Shown: piece by piece, positions 7,416 through 15,224 of the stretch | Layout: each line of letters opens with the position of its first letter | How positions within the stretch are numbered: the first letter of the stretch is position 1 | DNA from: Bacillota bacterium | GTDB lineage: Bacteria > Bacillota > Clostridia > Christensenellales > Aristaeellaceae | NCBI GenBank assembly: GCA_023395615.1 | Contig: JAEWYP010000052.1 | Location: 1 to 32,388 of the forward strand | Direction of reading: 5' to 3' | DNA: 32,388 nt | The notes under the pieces: model-generated | The model's input: only the letters and a program-made list of their open reading frames with translations | Told to the model about the DNA's origin: nothing | Databases searched by the model: none | Position numbers and translations under genes: made by a program

Positions 7416-8636
7416 TTATTCTTTTGGCGGTTGAAATACGGTCGTGTCGAAGTTGCGCAGGGATGTGTAGTCCGTCGCGGGGTTGCCGTCCAGGACCAGC
7501 CGCGTCAGGCTGGTCAGGTTCCTGATCGGGGATACGTCCGTAATCTGATTGTTTTGCAGGTAGAGTTTTTGTAGCGCCGTAAGTCCGGCAAGCGGCGTGA
7601 CGTCGGTGATCCGGTTGTTCTCGGCGGACAGTTCCGCAAGGTTGGCAAGGCCGGATAAAGGGCGAAGCGACACGATACGGTTATTATAAAGGAGAAGGGT
7701 TTTAAGCCTTGTCAGCGCCGTCAGCGGCGTAAGGTCGATAATTTTATTGTTGTGCAAATCCAGCGTTGTAAGCCCGGTAAGGGCCGAAACCTCGCTGATA
7801 TCGGTCAGCCCGCGCCCGGATAGGTCGATTTCCGTGATGCTTTCCACGTCTTTTTGCAGCAGCGCGCCCTCGGGCATCCCCAGCTTTTCCCGAACAGCCT
7901 GATCCACTGCGCCGCCCTTTTGAAACTCCGGCGCATAGGCGGGGGCTTCGGTTGCGGTGGCCTGCGGAGGTTGTGCCGAAGAAACGGCCGCCGTTGAAAC
8001 GCTTCCGTCGGGGGCCTGCCCGGACAGAAGCACGCGCTGAACCGCCAGCGTGCCGCCGATGCCGATGGCAAGAATCGCCAGCGCGACCATCAAACGTTCC
8101 AGAAAGATTCGCAGCGGGCTTTTGGGATATTTTCGGGGAAAGCTGTCTCCGCCCCAGCCATGCGGTTTTGCGTGCAACATCGAGGCCAGCTTTTCCATGG
8201 ATGCGTCGAAATATTCGTTGCTGGGCTGCTGCAGAGCGTTAAAAAGATGCAGCTCCCGCAAAGATTCCGGAAGGGTAGCCGGGTCCGGCCATTTAAAGCC
8301 GCGAAGCATAATCGGAATAATGGGGATTCCGTTTTGAAGGGCGCATTCAATTTCTTTTCTCAGCCAATCTTCCGGGTTGTTACAGCGCTTCAGCGCGTTT
8401 CTGGGCAGCACCAGCAGGAAGTCCTGACTGTTTTCGATAAAGAAGTACAATTTTTCATTGAATTTACCGCTTCGCAAATGCTCCACATCGAAAAAGACAC
8501 TGTAGGTGGCCCGCTCCAGACGGTCATCCAGTATCTTCGCAAAGTCGCTGCCGCCATTGCGGCGATAGGAGATGAAGACGTCTCGCCTTGCTTCCGGATT
8601 CTGTACGCCACTCATCGTTCTGTTTGTGCCAGTCAT
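7416..8636 (-). CDS. TIR domain - membrane segment - leucine-rich repeat protein
   Basis: 406 residues. Residues 18-155 form a TIR domain: RDVFISYRRNGG (box 1), SVFFDVEHLRSGKF, FLLVLPRNALKRC, then DWLRKEIECAL and PIIPIMLRGFKWP. E95 in WLRKE aligns with the NAD-cleaving glutamate of human SARM1 (from memory, WVHKEIVTAL), so enzymatic activity is plausible. A single hydrophobic helix lies at about 182-204, preceded by basic residues, which predicts TIR inside and C-terminus outside. Residues 206-240 are a Ser/Ala/Pro/Thr-rich stalk. Residues 244-266 resemble an internalin-type cap, followed by six ~22-residue LRRs (267-395) with LxxLxLxxNxIxDLTPL. The start is ATG behind GGAGGG. It has its own near-consensus promoter, no defence partner gene is seen, and its TIR half is less GC-rich than its neighbours. 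Confidence 0.88.
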   Translation of the reverse strand: MTGTNRTMSGVQNPEARRDVFISYRRNGGSDFAKILDDRLERATYSVFFDVEHLRSGKFNEKLYFFIENSQDFLLVLPRNALKRCNNPEDWLRKEIECALQNGIPIIPIMLRGFKWPDPATLPESLRELHLFNALQQPSNEYFDASMEKLASMLHAKPHGWGGDSFPRKYPKSPLRIFLERLMVALAILAIGIGGTLAVQRVLLSGQAPDGSVSTAAVSSAQPPQATATEAPAYAPEFQKGGAVDQAVREKLGMPEGALLQKDVESITEIDLSGRGLTDISEVSALTGLTTLDLHNNKIIDLTPLTALTRLKTLLLYNNRIVSLRPLSGLANLAELSAENNRITDVTPLAGLTALQKLYLQNNQITDVSPIRNLTSLTRLVLDGNPATDYTSLRNFDTTVFQPPKE

Positions 8637-8698
8637 GGCAATCCCTCCGGACTCTGTCAGGAACGGTCAATCGGAATGATGTTTTATCAAGTGTCTTC

Positions 8699-8727
8699 AA
8701 TATAAAAGAATTCTGAAAACATGTCAA
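8699..8727 (-). promoter_or_regulatory. Promoter of the TIR-LRR operon
   Basis: Minus strand: perfect -35 TTGACA (8722-8727), 17-base spacer, -10 TATATT (8699-8704). The 5' leader would be about 55 bases. The upstream edge coincides with the start of the IS256 remnant, so the -35 may derive from or be positioned by the element. Confidence 0.85.
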
Positions 8728-9071
8728 GAAACATTTGGGAATTCTGATGGAATTCGATAGATTTCTCAATTTCACAAAGCAATGGCAAAGCCATTGGTAC
8801 TCCGCTAGAATGAATGATGTTGAGGCATTCACAAAGGAGGAGCAATCCAATGGCCAAGAAAAACGATACCACAAATCTCACGGAATTGCTACTGCGGTGT
8901 ATGGGAGAGGCTGACCCGATGCTCAGCATGCTGGAATGGCTCTGCGCTCAGTTGATGGAAGCGGAGGTTTCAAGCCAATTGGGGGCGGAGAAAAACGAGC
9001 ACTGCGACGATCGAAACAGCAGTCGGAGCGGTTATCGTCCACGCCGATACGATACCCGGATGGGCACTATG
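8725..9071 (+). pseudogene. IS256-family transposase 5' remnant, copy 1
   Basis: Left-end fragment of an IS256-type element: about 120 bases of leader, an AGGAGG site, then ATG at 8850 opening MAKKNDTTNLTELLLRCMGE and running to SGYRPRRYDTRMGTM, which matches the N-terminus of IS256-family transposases (about 74 of ~400 residues). Beyond 9071 the similarity stops; the frame stays open to 9407 but the residues are not transposase-like and run over the rpsB promoter, so no functional protein is expected. 304 bases (8768-9071) align without gaps to a second copy on the other strand at 24423-24726, and weaker similarity continues upstream to about 8725. Confidence 0.8.
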
Positions 9072-9251
9072 GATGTCCACCGCAAAAAGCTTGTCGCGCT
9101 CCGAATGTATTTTCTCGGCGGCTACACGCATTACTTTTCTGATCTTCTGGCCAAACTGTTTTCCAAACCGCTCTCAGATCTTCTTTTCTTCCCATGCCCA
9201 AGATGTATTGTAATCCAACACAAGTTAACCTGCCGAATCTTCCCTTCCCTC

Positions 9252-9280
9252 TTGCGTACCCCGCCAAACTGTGCTATACT
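9252..9280 (+). promoter_or_regulatory. rpsB-tsf promoter
   Basis: -35 TTGCGT (9252-9257), 17-base spacer, extended -10 TGC-TATACT (TATACT 9275-9280). It gives a leader of about 100 bases ahead of rpsB. Confidence 0.75.
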
Positions 9281-9319
9281 TCTACCCGATTACGCACCTT
9301 TGTTGACTGCGCGATTGTG

Positions 9320-9337
9320 CCGTGGCGTGCGCCGCGG
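9320..9337 (+). promoter_or_regulatory. Hairpin in the rpsB leader
   Basis: CCGTGGCG pairs with CGCCGCGG (one G-U pair) to give a 7-8 bp stem in the untranslated leader. Ribosomal protein S2 leaders are often autoregulated; whether this is such a site cannot be told from one sequence. Confidence 0.4.
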
Positions 9338-9388
9338 TGTTCGCGCGGGGAGACGCAAAGGGTGGATAAAACAAGGAGGGTATTTCAA

Positions 9389-10141
<753 letters not shown>

Positions 10142-10192
10142 GCATTTTGCAACGGGCGGTACGTTATTGCGCCGCTCGTTGTTGCGGACCGG

Positions 10193-10211
10193 GGCGGCGT
10201 TTGTCGCCGCC
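10193..10211 (+). promoter_or_regulatory. Hairpin between rpsB and tsf
   Basis: GGCGGCG and CGCCGCC form a 7-bp stem with a 5-base loop, without a T-run. It may act as an mRNA stability or partial-attenuation element controlling the S2 to EF-Ts ratio; this is inference. Confidence 0.4.
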
Positions 10212-10237
10212 GAGGACAGAATAAGGAGAGAAACCCT

Positions 10238-11173
10238 ATGGCAAACGTCACTTCTCAAATGGTCAAGGAATTGCGCGAAATGACGCAGGCGGGCATGATG
10301 GACTGCAAAAAGGCGCTGATCGAAGCCGACGGCGATATGGAAAAGGCCGTGGAATGGCTCCGTGAAAAGGGCCTCGCCGCAGCCGCCAAGAAGGCTGGCC
10401 GCGTGGCTGCCGAAGGTATGGTGGACGGTTACGTATCCGATGACGTTAAAACCGGCGTGATCGTGGAAGTGAACTGCGAAACCGACTTTGTAGCCGATAC
10501 CGACAATTTCAAGAACTTCTGCCACAAGATCGCCCGCCACATCGCCAAGGCGAACCCCGCCGATGTGGACGCGCTGATGGCCCAGAAGTTTGTGGACGAC
10601 GAAAACAAGACGATCACCGATATGGTCAGCGACGCGACCGTTGCTATCGGCGAAAAAATCAGCATTCGCCGCTTCGCCCGCTACGAGGCCCAGCATGGCG
10701 TGGTGGAAACCTATATCCATATGGGCGGCAAGATCGGCGTTCTGCTGGAAGTGGATAACGACAAGCCCGAAACCTTCGGCAACGAAGCGTTCAAGGCCTA
10801 CTACCACGACCTGACGCTGCAGATTGCCGCGGCGCGCCCCGCCTACGCCATCAAGAGCGAAGTGCCCACCGAGAAGCTGGACAAGGAAAAGGAAATTCTC
10901 CGTGCCCAGGCGCTTAACGAGGGCAAGCCCGAGAAGATCGTGGATAAGATGGTGGAAGGCCGCATCGAGAAGTACTACAAGGAAGTTTGCCTGATGGAGC
11001 AGCCCTTCGTGAAGGACCCTGAGAAGTCCATCACGCAGTACACCGCCGAGGTCGCCAAGGCGATCGGCGCGACCATCTGCCCGGTAAAGTTCGAGCGCTT
11101 CGAGCGCGGCGAGGGCATCGAGAAACGGCATGACAATCTGGCTGACGAGATCGCCCAGATGCAGAATAAGTAA
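10238..11173 (+). CDS. tsf: Translation elongation factor Ts
   Basis: Nucleotide exchange factor that recycles EF-Tu-GDP. 311 residues, full length. The N-terminal UBA-like domain (MVKELREMTQAGMMDCKKAL) is followed by VNCETDFVADTDNF, with the EF-Tu-contacting TDFV motif at residues 82-85. The C-terminal half has the two core subdomains including HMGGKIGVLLEV and QPFVKDPEKSI. Starts behind ATAAGGAGAG. Co-transcribed with rpsB and closed by a hairpin terminator. Confidence 0.98.
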   Translation: MANVTSQMVKELREMTQAGMMDCKKALIEADGDMEKAVEWLREKGLAAAAKKAGRVAAEGMVDGYVSDDVKTGVIVEVNCETDFVADTDNFKNFCHKIARHIAKANPADVDALMAQKFVDDENKTITDMVSDATVAIGEKISIRRFARYEAQHGVVETYIHMGGKIGVLLEVDNDKPETFGNEAFKAYYHDLTLQIAAARPAYAIKSEVPTEKLDKEKEILRAQALNEGKPEKIVDKMVEGRIEKYYKEVCLMEQPFVKDPEKSITQYTAEVAKAIGATICPVKFERFERGEGIEKRHDNLADEIAQMQNK

Positions 11174-11186
11174 AAAGTTGACAAGC

Positions 11187-11219
11187 GCCCGGAAGCCTGC
11201 GAAGGCATCCGGGCCTTTC
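11187..11219 (+). terminator. Terminator after tsf
   Basis: GCCCGGA-A-GCCT pairs with AGGC-A-TCCGGGC around a GCGA loop, giving an 11-bp stem with one A-A mismatch, followed by a short T-rich stretch. Confidence 0.75.
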
Positions 11220-11288
11220 GCTGTTTTACGGGATATACAAAATAACGCACGGGCTGGAAATGCGCCTGCGTCGCCGTTCGTTTTCTTC

Positions 11289-11317
11289 TTGACGAGGGCG
11301 CGGCGGAACGGTATAAT
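11289..11317 (+). promoter_or_regulatory. Promoter upstream of the small membrane protein and secDF
   Basis: -35 TTGACG (11289-11294), 17-base spacer, perfect -10 TATAAT (11312-11317). It lies about 100 bases before the GTG start at 11416. Confidence 0.85.
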
Positions 11318-11415
11318 AACTTCAGTTTCGCATCCGGGCGAAAACCGTTTATATGGATCGGGATCCTGCCGCCGTGAGAAGCGGCCTTGAATGAATGGGA
11401 AAAGGGGGAGCAGCT

Positions 11416-11769
11416 GTGCATAAACACCGTCGCTGGCCGGTCATTCTGGGCCTGGTGCTTTTTGCGGCCGCACTGCTGCTGCTGCTGTCCACACTGGTGG
11501 AAACCCCCGTGGATGCCACCCAACCGGTACCTTCCGCCCCCTCGGTAGCCGATTCTGTGCTTTTACCGGCGATTCCGCCGTCTTCCGATAGCATTACCGT
11601 ACAGCGTGGTGCCGAGGCGGCCTATTTACCGTACGCGCTGTTCCTCTGCCTTGCGTTCGTGCTGCCGCAGCTTCAAACCGGCAGCGACGCCAACGGTCGG
11701 ATTTTACGTAAAAAGCGCTATGCGCGCAGTTTTTATCCCGTCTTTCGGCAGGAGCTTGCCTGCGGCTGA
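11416..11769 (+). CDS. Small protein with two membrane segments, function unknown
   Basis: 117 residues, not recognised. A basic start (MHKHRRW) leads into a leucine-rich membrane helix (about residues 8-29), then a Pro/Ser/Thr-rich loop of ~45 residues, a second hydrophobic helix around YLPYALFLCLAFVLPQL, and a basic tail (RKKRYARSFYPVFRQ). That predicts both ends inside and the loop outside. I prefer GTG at 11416, six bases after AAAGGGGGAG, over the in-frame ATG at 11395, which overlaps that ribosome binding site. It occupies the place ahead of secD where yajC is often found, but the sequence has two helices rather than one and does not look like YajC. Confidence 0.6.
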   Translation: MHKHRRWPVILGLVLFAAALLLLLSTLVETPVDATQPVPSAPSVADSVLLPAIPPSSDSITVQRGAEAAYLPYALFLCLAFVLPQLQTGSDANGRILRKKRYARSFYPVFRQELACG

Positions 11770-11904
11770 CCCCGTGTAACGCCCGGCACCCCCGCGCAAA
11801 CCCGCGGACAACTGTCCTTACGGGTAGCGGCGAGGTGTCTTTCGGGCTGTTTCTTTTGGTTTGATAAGGCATTATTTTATCATGGGGAAGGATGGTTGAC
11901 AAAC

Positions 11905-13281
11905 ATGAAGGTCAACAATCGGGGACGGAAAAAGATTAACAGGAAAACGTCGGCTGCCATCGGGTTGGCGATTCTGTTAGTGGTAACGATTTTTGTGGGG
12001 TATATCGCGCTGAACGGTATGTGGCTGGATAATCGCGGCCTGTACAAACTGCAGGCGTGGATACCCAAGACGAACGTCACCAAGGAAACCTGGCCCAAAC
12101 CCATCGCGCTGGGCCTGGACCTGAAGGGCGGCGTGTACGTAGAGTACGAAGCGACCCTGAACGACGAACTGAAGGGCGACAGCAATATCAACTTCGATAC
12201 GCTGCTGACCAACACAATGGATATTATCGCCAAGCGCCTGAATGAAAAGGGCTATACGGAAACGACCGTGACCAAGATTGGCGATACCGGCATCCGTGTG
12301 GAAATCCCGGATGTAACCGATCCTTCCGTCGTGCTGGATCTGATCGGTTCTCCGGCCAAGCTGGAGTTCCTGGATTCGGACGGCAATGTGTTTATGGAAG
12401 GCAGCGACCTGAAAACCGCCACGGCAACCGTGGATGAAAACAGCAAACCCGCGCTGAGCTTCTCGCTGACGGATAAGGGCGCCAAGCTGTTTGGCGATAT
12501 GACCGCCAAGAGCATCGGCAAGACGATTTCGATTCAGCTGGACGGCAAAGAGCTGATGAGCCCCAAGGTGGACGAAGCCATCTATGGCGGCAGCATCCTG
12601 GTCACCGGTTCGTTTACACAGGATCAGGTGGAAACTTACGCCCTGCAGCTGCAAAGCGGCGCGTTGCCGCTGGACCTGCGCCAGGATAAACTGGATACCA
12701 TCTCCGCTACCCTTGGCGACAACGCGCTGACTACCTCCGTGAACGCCGCCATTATCGGTATTTTCCTGGTCATGCTCCTGATGATCGGCCGCTACCGCCT
12801 CGCTGGCGTGCTGGCCAGTTGGGCGCTGTGCATCTACATCATCCTGATGTTCCTGTTGATCGCAGTGGTTCCCGGCATCCAGCTCACCTTGCCCGGTATC
12901 GCCGGTATTATCCTTGGTATCGGCATGGCCGTGGATGCGAACGTTATCATCTTCGAGCGTGTGAAAGAGGAAGCCTATCTGGGCCGCCCGATGATGCACG
13001 CTGTGCGCATCGGCTTCAAAAACGCCATGAGCGCGGTGCTTGACTCCAACATTACCACCATTATCGCGGCGATCGTTCTGCTGTTCTACGGCACAGGCTC
13101 GGTACAGGGCTTTGCCACCACGCTGCTGCTCAGCGTAATCGCCAGCATGTTTACGGCCATCACGGTCACCCGGTTCCTGCTCTCCCGGATGGTCACCCTG
13201 TTCAAAGACCCGAATCTGTATGTGATCGGCATGAAGAAGCATGCGGTACAGCCTGCTGCGGTTGCCGGGGAGGCGAAGTAA
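11905..13281 (+). CDS. secD: Protein translocase subunit SecD
   Basis: Membrane subunit of SecDF, which uses the proton gradient to help pull proteins out of the SecYEG channel. 458 residues. One N-terminal helix, then the large extracytoplasmic domain opening with LGLDLKGGVYVEYEA (motif D1, about 69-76), then five helices in the C-terminal half with GIGMAVDANVIIFERVKEE (motif D5, about 338-355), containing the conserved acidic residue of the proton path. The start is taken as ATG at 11905; TTG at 11896 is in frame and nearer to GGGGAAGGA, so three extra residues are possible. SecF follows after one base. Confidence 0.96.
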   Translation: MKVNNRGRKKINRKTSAAIGLAILLVVTIFVGYIALNGMWLDNRGLYKLQAWIPKTNVTKETWPKPIALGLDLKGGVYVEYEATLNDELKGDSNINFDTLLTNTMDIIAKRLNEKGYTETTVTKIGDTGIRVEIPDVTDPSVVLDLIGSPAKLEFLDSDGNVFMEGSDLKTATATVDENSKPALSFSLTDKGAKLFGDMTAKSIGKTISIQLDGKELMSPKVDEAIYGGSILVTGSFTQDQVETYALQLQSGALPLDLRQDKLDTISATLGDNALTTSVNAAIIGIFLVMLLMIGRYRLAGVLASWALCIYIILMFLLIAVVPGIQLTLPGIAGIILGIGMAVDANVIIFERVKEEAYLGRPMMHAVRIGFKNAMSAVLDSNITTIIAAIVLLFYGTGSVQGFATTLLLSVIASMFTAITVTRFLLSRMVTLFKDPNLYVIGMKKHAVQPAAVAGEAK

Positions 13282-13282
13282 C

Positions 13283-14227
13283 ATGAAAGTACTTTTTAAA
13301 AACTATTCTGTTCCCGCCACGATTTTCGCGCTGGCGATTATGCTGGTGGCGCTGGTGATGTCCATCTTCGGCTACGGGATCAACTACGGCATTGACTTTG
13401 CGGGCGGCCTGAACATTACCTACAACATGAATTCCACCTTCCAACAGAGCGACGTGGAAGATGCGCTGCGCGCGCAGGGCCTGACCGATTTTAAAGTATC
13501 CACAACCGGCACCGACAAAACCACACTGGATATCCGCATTCCCAAGCTGAGCTCGGAAGAGGAAATCCAAAAGCTGCAATCCGGGCTGGAAACCACCCTG
13601 CTGGCGAAGTATCCGGATATGGATACCACCAACGCGACGGCAACTTACGTAGGCCCCGTTGCGGGCGCAACGCTGGTGCGCAACGCGATCATCAGCGTGT
13701 GTCTTGCTTCCGTTCTGATGTTGGGTTATATTGCCATCCGGTTCGACCTGTTCAGCGGCATCGCAGCGATCCTTACGCTGCTGCACGATGTGCTGATTAT
13801 GATCAGCTTCATGGTGATTCTGCGCAACATCGTCCAGATGAACAGCTCCTTTATCGCCGCGATGCTGACCATCGTTGGTTACTCCATCAACAATACAATC
13901 GTGGTATTCGACCGTATCCGCGAGAATAATCGCAAACACGAATACGCCAAGATGAAGCGGGAAGAAGTAGTGAACCTCTCCGTTACCCAGTGCCTGGGCC
14001 GTACCGTCAACACCACGCTTACTACGCTGTTTACGGTGGTTTGCCTGTACATCATGGGTGTCGCGTCCATCCGGGAGTTCACCCTGCCCATCATCGTTGG
14101 TATCCTCGCCGGCCTGTACAGCTCCGTTCTGATGTCCGGTTACTACTGGGCGTATCTGGAAGAGCGTTATCTGAACCGTAAAAAGAAAGCCAAGCCCGGC
14201 GCGAAGGTGCAGAAGGCCGAAGCGTAA
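13283..14227 (+). CDS. secF: Protein translocase subunit SecF
   Basis: Partner of SecD in the Sec accessory complex, 314 residues with six membrane helices. Landmarks: YGINYGIDFAGGLNITYNM after the first helix, RFDLFSGIAAILTLLHDVLIM, and GYSINNTIVVFDRIREN with the acidic residues typical of the RND-like core. Start ATG at 13283, one base after the secD stop, with GGGGAGGCG in the secD end serving as ribosome binding site. Separate secD and secF genes, not a fusion. Confidence 0.97.
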   Translation: MKVLFKNYSVPATIFALAIMLVALVMSIFGYGINYGIDFAGGLNITYNMNSTFQQSDVEDALRAQGLTDFKVSTTGTDKTTLDIRIPKLSSEEEIQKLQSGLETTLLAKYPDMDTTNATATYVGPVAGATLVRNAIISVCLASVLMLGYIAIRFDLFSGIAAILTLLHDVLIMISFMVILRNIVQMNSSFIAAMLTIVGYSINNTIVVFDRIRENNRKHEYAKMKREEVVNLSVTQCLGRTVNTTLTTLFTVVCLYIMGVASIREFTLPIIVGILAGLYSSVLMSGYYWAYLEERYLNRKKKAKPGAKVQKAEA

Positions 14228-14255
14228 GACAACCGTATCACACGAATTGAAAAAA

Positions 14256-14286
14256 GGGGCGCGTTTCCGCAACGGAAGCGCGCCCC
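14256..14286. terminator. Strong hairpin terminator after secF (T-run on the minus strand)
   Basis: A 14-bp stem (14256-14269 with 14273-14286, one G-U pair) with a CAA loop. Six A residues precede it, so it is a textbook terminator for minus-strand transcription; on the plus strand only two Ts follow. It may work in both directions, yet no minus-strand gene is evident to its right. Confidence 0.75.
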
Positions 14287-14290
14287 TTCA

Positions 14291-14412
14291 GCCTGCTTAC
14301 AAAGGCCCATCTGTGTTGCCGGCTACGGGATGGTAAAGGGCATCCCTTACCAACGATAAACTCAACTCCTTGCCACCCTTGCTTCCTGGCATTTGAACCT
14401 TTTTGAGCAGGC
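14291..14412. repeat. Palindromic repeat element, copy A (~122 bp)
   Basis: Related over its whole length to copy B at 20582-20706. Shared segments include GCTACGGGA, CCTTGCTTCCTGGCAT and GAACCTTTTTGAGCA. The two ends pair with each other (GCCTGCT ... AGCAGGC) and the interior also folds back, so the unit can form one long hairpin. It has no open reading frame of note. It sits directly after the secF terminator hairpin. Confidence 0.75.
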
Positions 14413-14629
14413 CGCGTTTAACGGCCTGCATTACCCGGAATGATGAAATACCGCACTGCGGATTATGGTGGCCAAAGAACCGGGCGTGAAAGGTCGGATT
14501 ATTTTTGATGTGAAACATCGGCGGGCCGGAAGGCGCTTTGTCGCGTGGCTGGGGACGCATGCGCCGCAGAAGAAACATGTGCCCGCAAACCGCTGCGCGA
14601 AGTAGCCCAACCCGCCGAAGCGCCTTTGT
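14413..14629. other. Intergenic stretch, nothing recognised
   Basis: About 215 bases between the palindromic repeat and the flavodoxin promoter. Open frames on both strands are short, lack ribosome binding sites and resemble no protein I know. Confidence 0.45.
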
Positions 14630-14659
14630 TTGACGCGCCCGCGCCGCATGATGTATAAT
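14630..14659 (+). promoter_or_regulatory. Promoter of the flavodoxin-riboflavin kinase-ECF operon
   Basis: -35 TTGACG (14630-14635), 18-base spacer, perfect -10 TATAAT (14654-14659). The leader to the flavodoxin ATG is about 55 bases; no room for an FMN riboswitch. Confidence 0.8.
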
Positions 14660-14720
14660 TCATTGTCACGGCGGAATACCGCCGTGCTGATCCGTGTACC
14701 ATCGCGGAGGAGGGAATGCA

Positions 14721-15224
14721 ATGAAGGTTGCCATTCTGTACGCAACAAAAACCGGAACTGCCGAAAAGGCCGCGAAAAGGCTGGCGGAATTGTTTACAGC
14801 CCGCGGTGCCGAAGCGACGGTGACCAACCTGACCGAGGGCCGCCCCGACTTTGCCGCCGCGGACGCGGTGGTGCTGGGCGGCAGCGTGCGCATTGGCCGC
14901 TGGCATAAGCGTTCGGTTGCCTTTGCCCGGCAGTACAAGGCGGCGCTTATGCAAAAGCCGTTGGCGCTGTACGCCTGTCGCTGTGGAAGCGACGATGTGC
15001 GCAGTATGCTTGGCAAGCAGATCGGGGAACCGTTGGCGGCGCATGCCGTGTTTGCCGACGGGGTAGGCGGCGAAATGAAACTGGAAGCACAGAAGGGCTT
15101 TGACCGTTTTGTAGTTGCCCAGATTCAGAAAAGCGATAAAGTTGGCGACATGAATGCGAACGGCCTGCAGGACGATCAGCTGAACACGCTGGCGGACGCG
15201 CTGGTGAAAGTGACGGTTCAATGA
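14721..15224 (+). CDS. Flavodoxin-domain protein (HemG-like)
   Basis: 167-residue FMN-binding electron carrier or flavoprotein. The N-terminal ILYATKTGTAEKAAKRLAE contains the phosphate-binding loop ATKTGTAE (residues 8-15). VVLGGSVRIGRWHK and KPLALYACRCG match the layout of the Flavodoxin_5 group, which includes HemG-type protoporphyrinogen oxidase, but no haem gene is nearby, so the redox partner is unknown. Start ATG behind GGAGGAGGG. Its stop codon overlaps the start of the riboflavin kinase gene (ATGA), so making the flavoprotein and making its cofactor are coupled. Confidence 0.85.
   Translation: MKVAILYATKTGTAEKAAKRLAELFTARGAEATVTNLTEGRPDFAAADAVVLGGSVRIGRWHKRSVAFARQYKAALMQKPLALYACRCGSDDVRSMLGKQIGEPLAAHAVFADGVGGEMKLEAQKGFDRFVVAQIQKSDKVGDMNANGLQDDQLNTLADALVKVTVQ

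Noticed and set aside
11977..14272. Long minus-strand frames over secD and secF
   Set aside because: Shadows of two certain genes; composition rich in His, Gln and Asp is typical of antisense translation here.
14660..14720. FMN riboswitch ahead of the flavodoxin-riboflavin kinase genes
   Set aside because: The leader is about 55 bases, far too short for the FMN aptamer, and none of its conserved segments is present.
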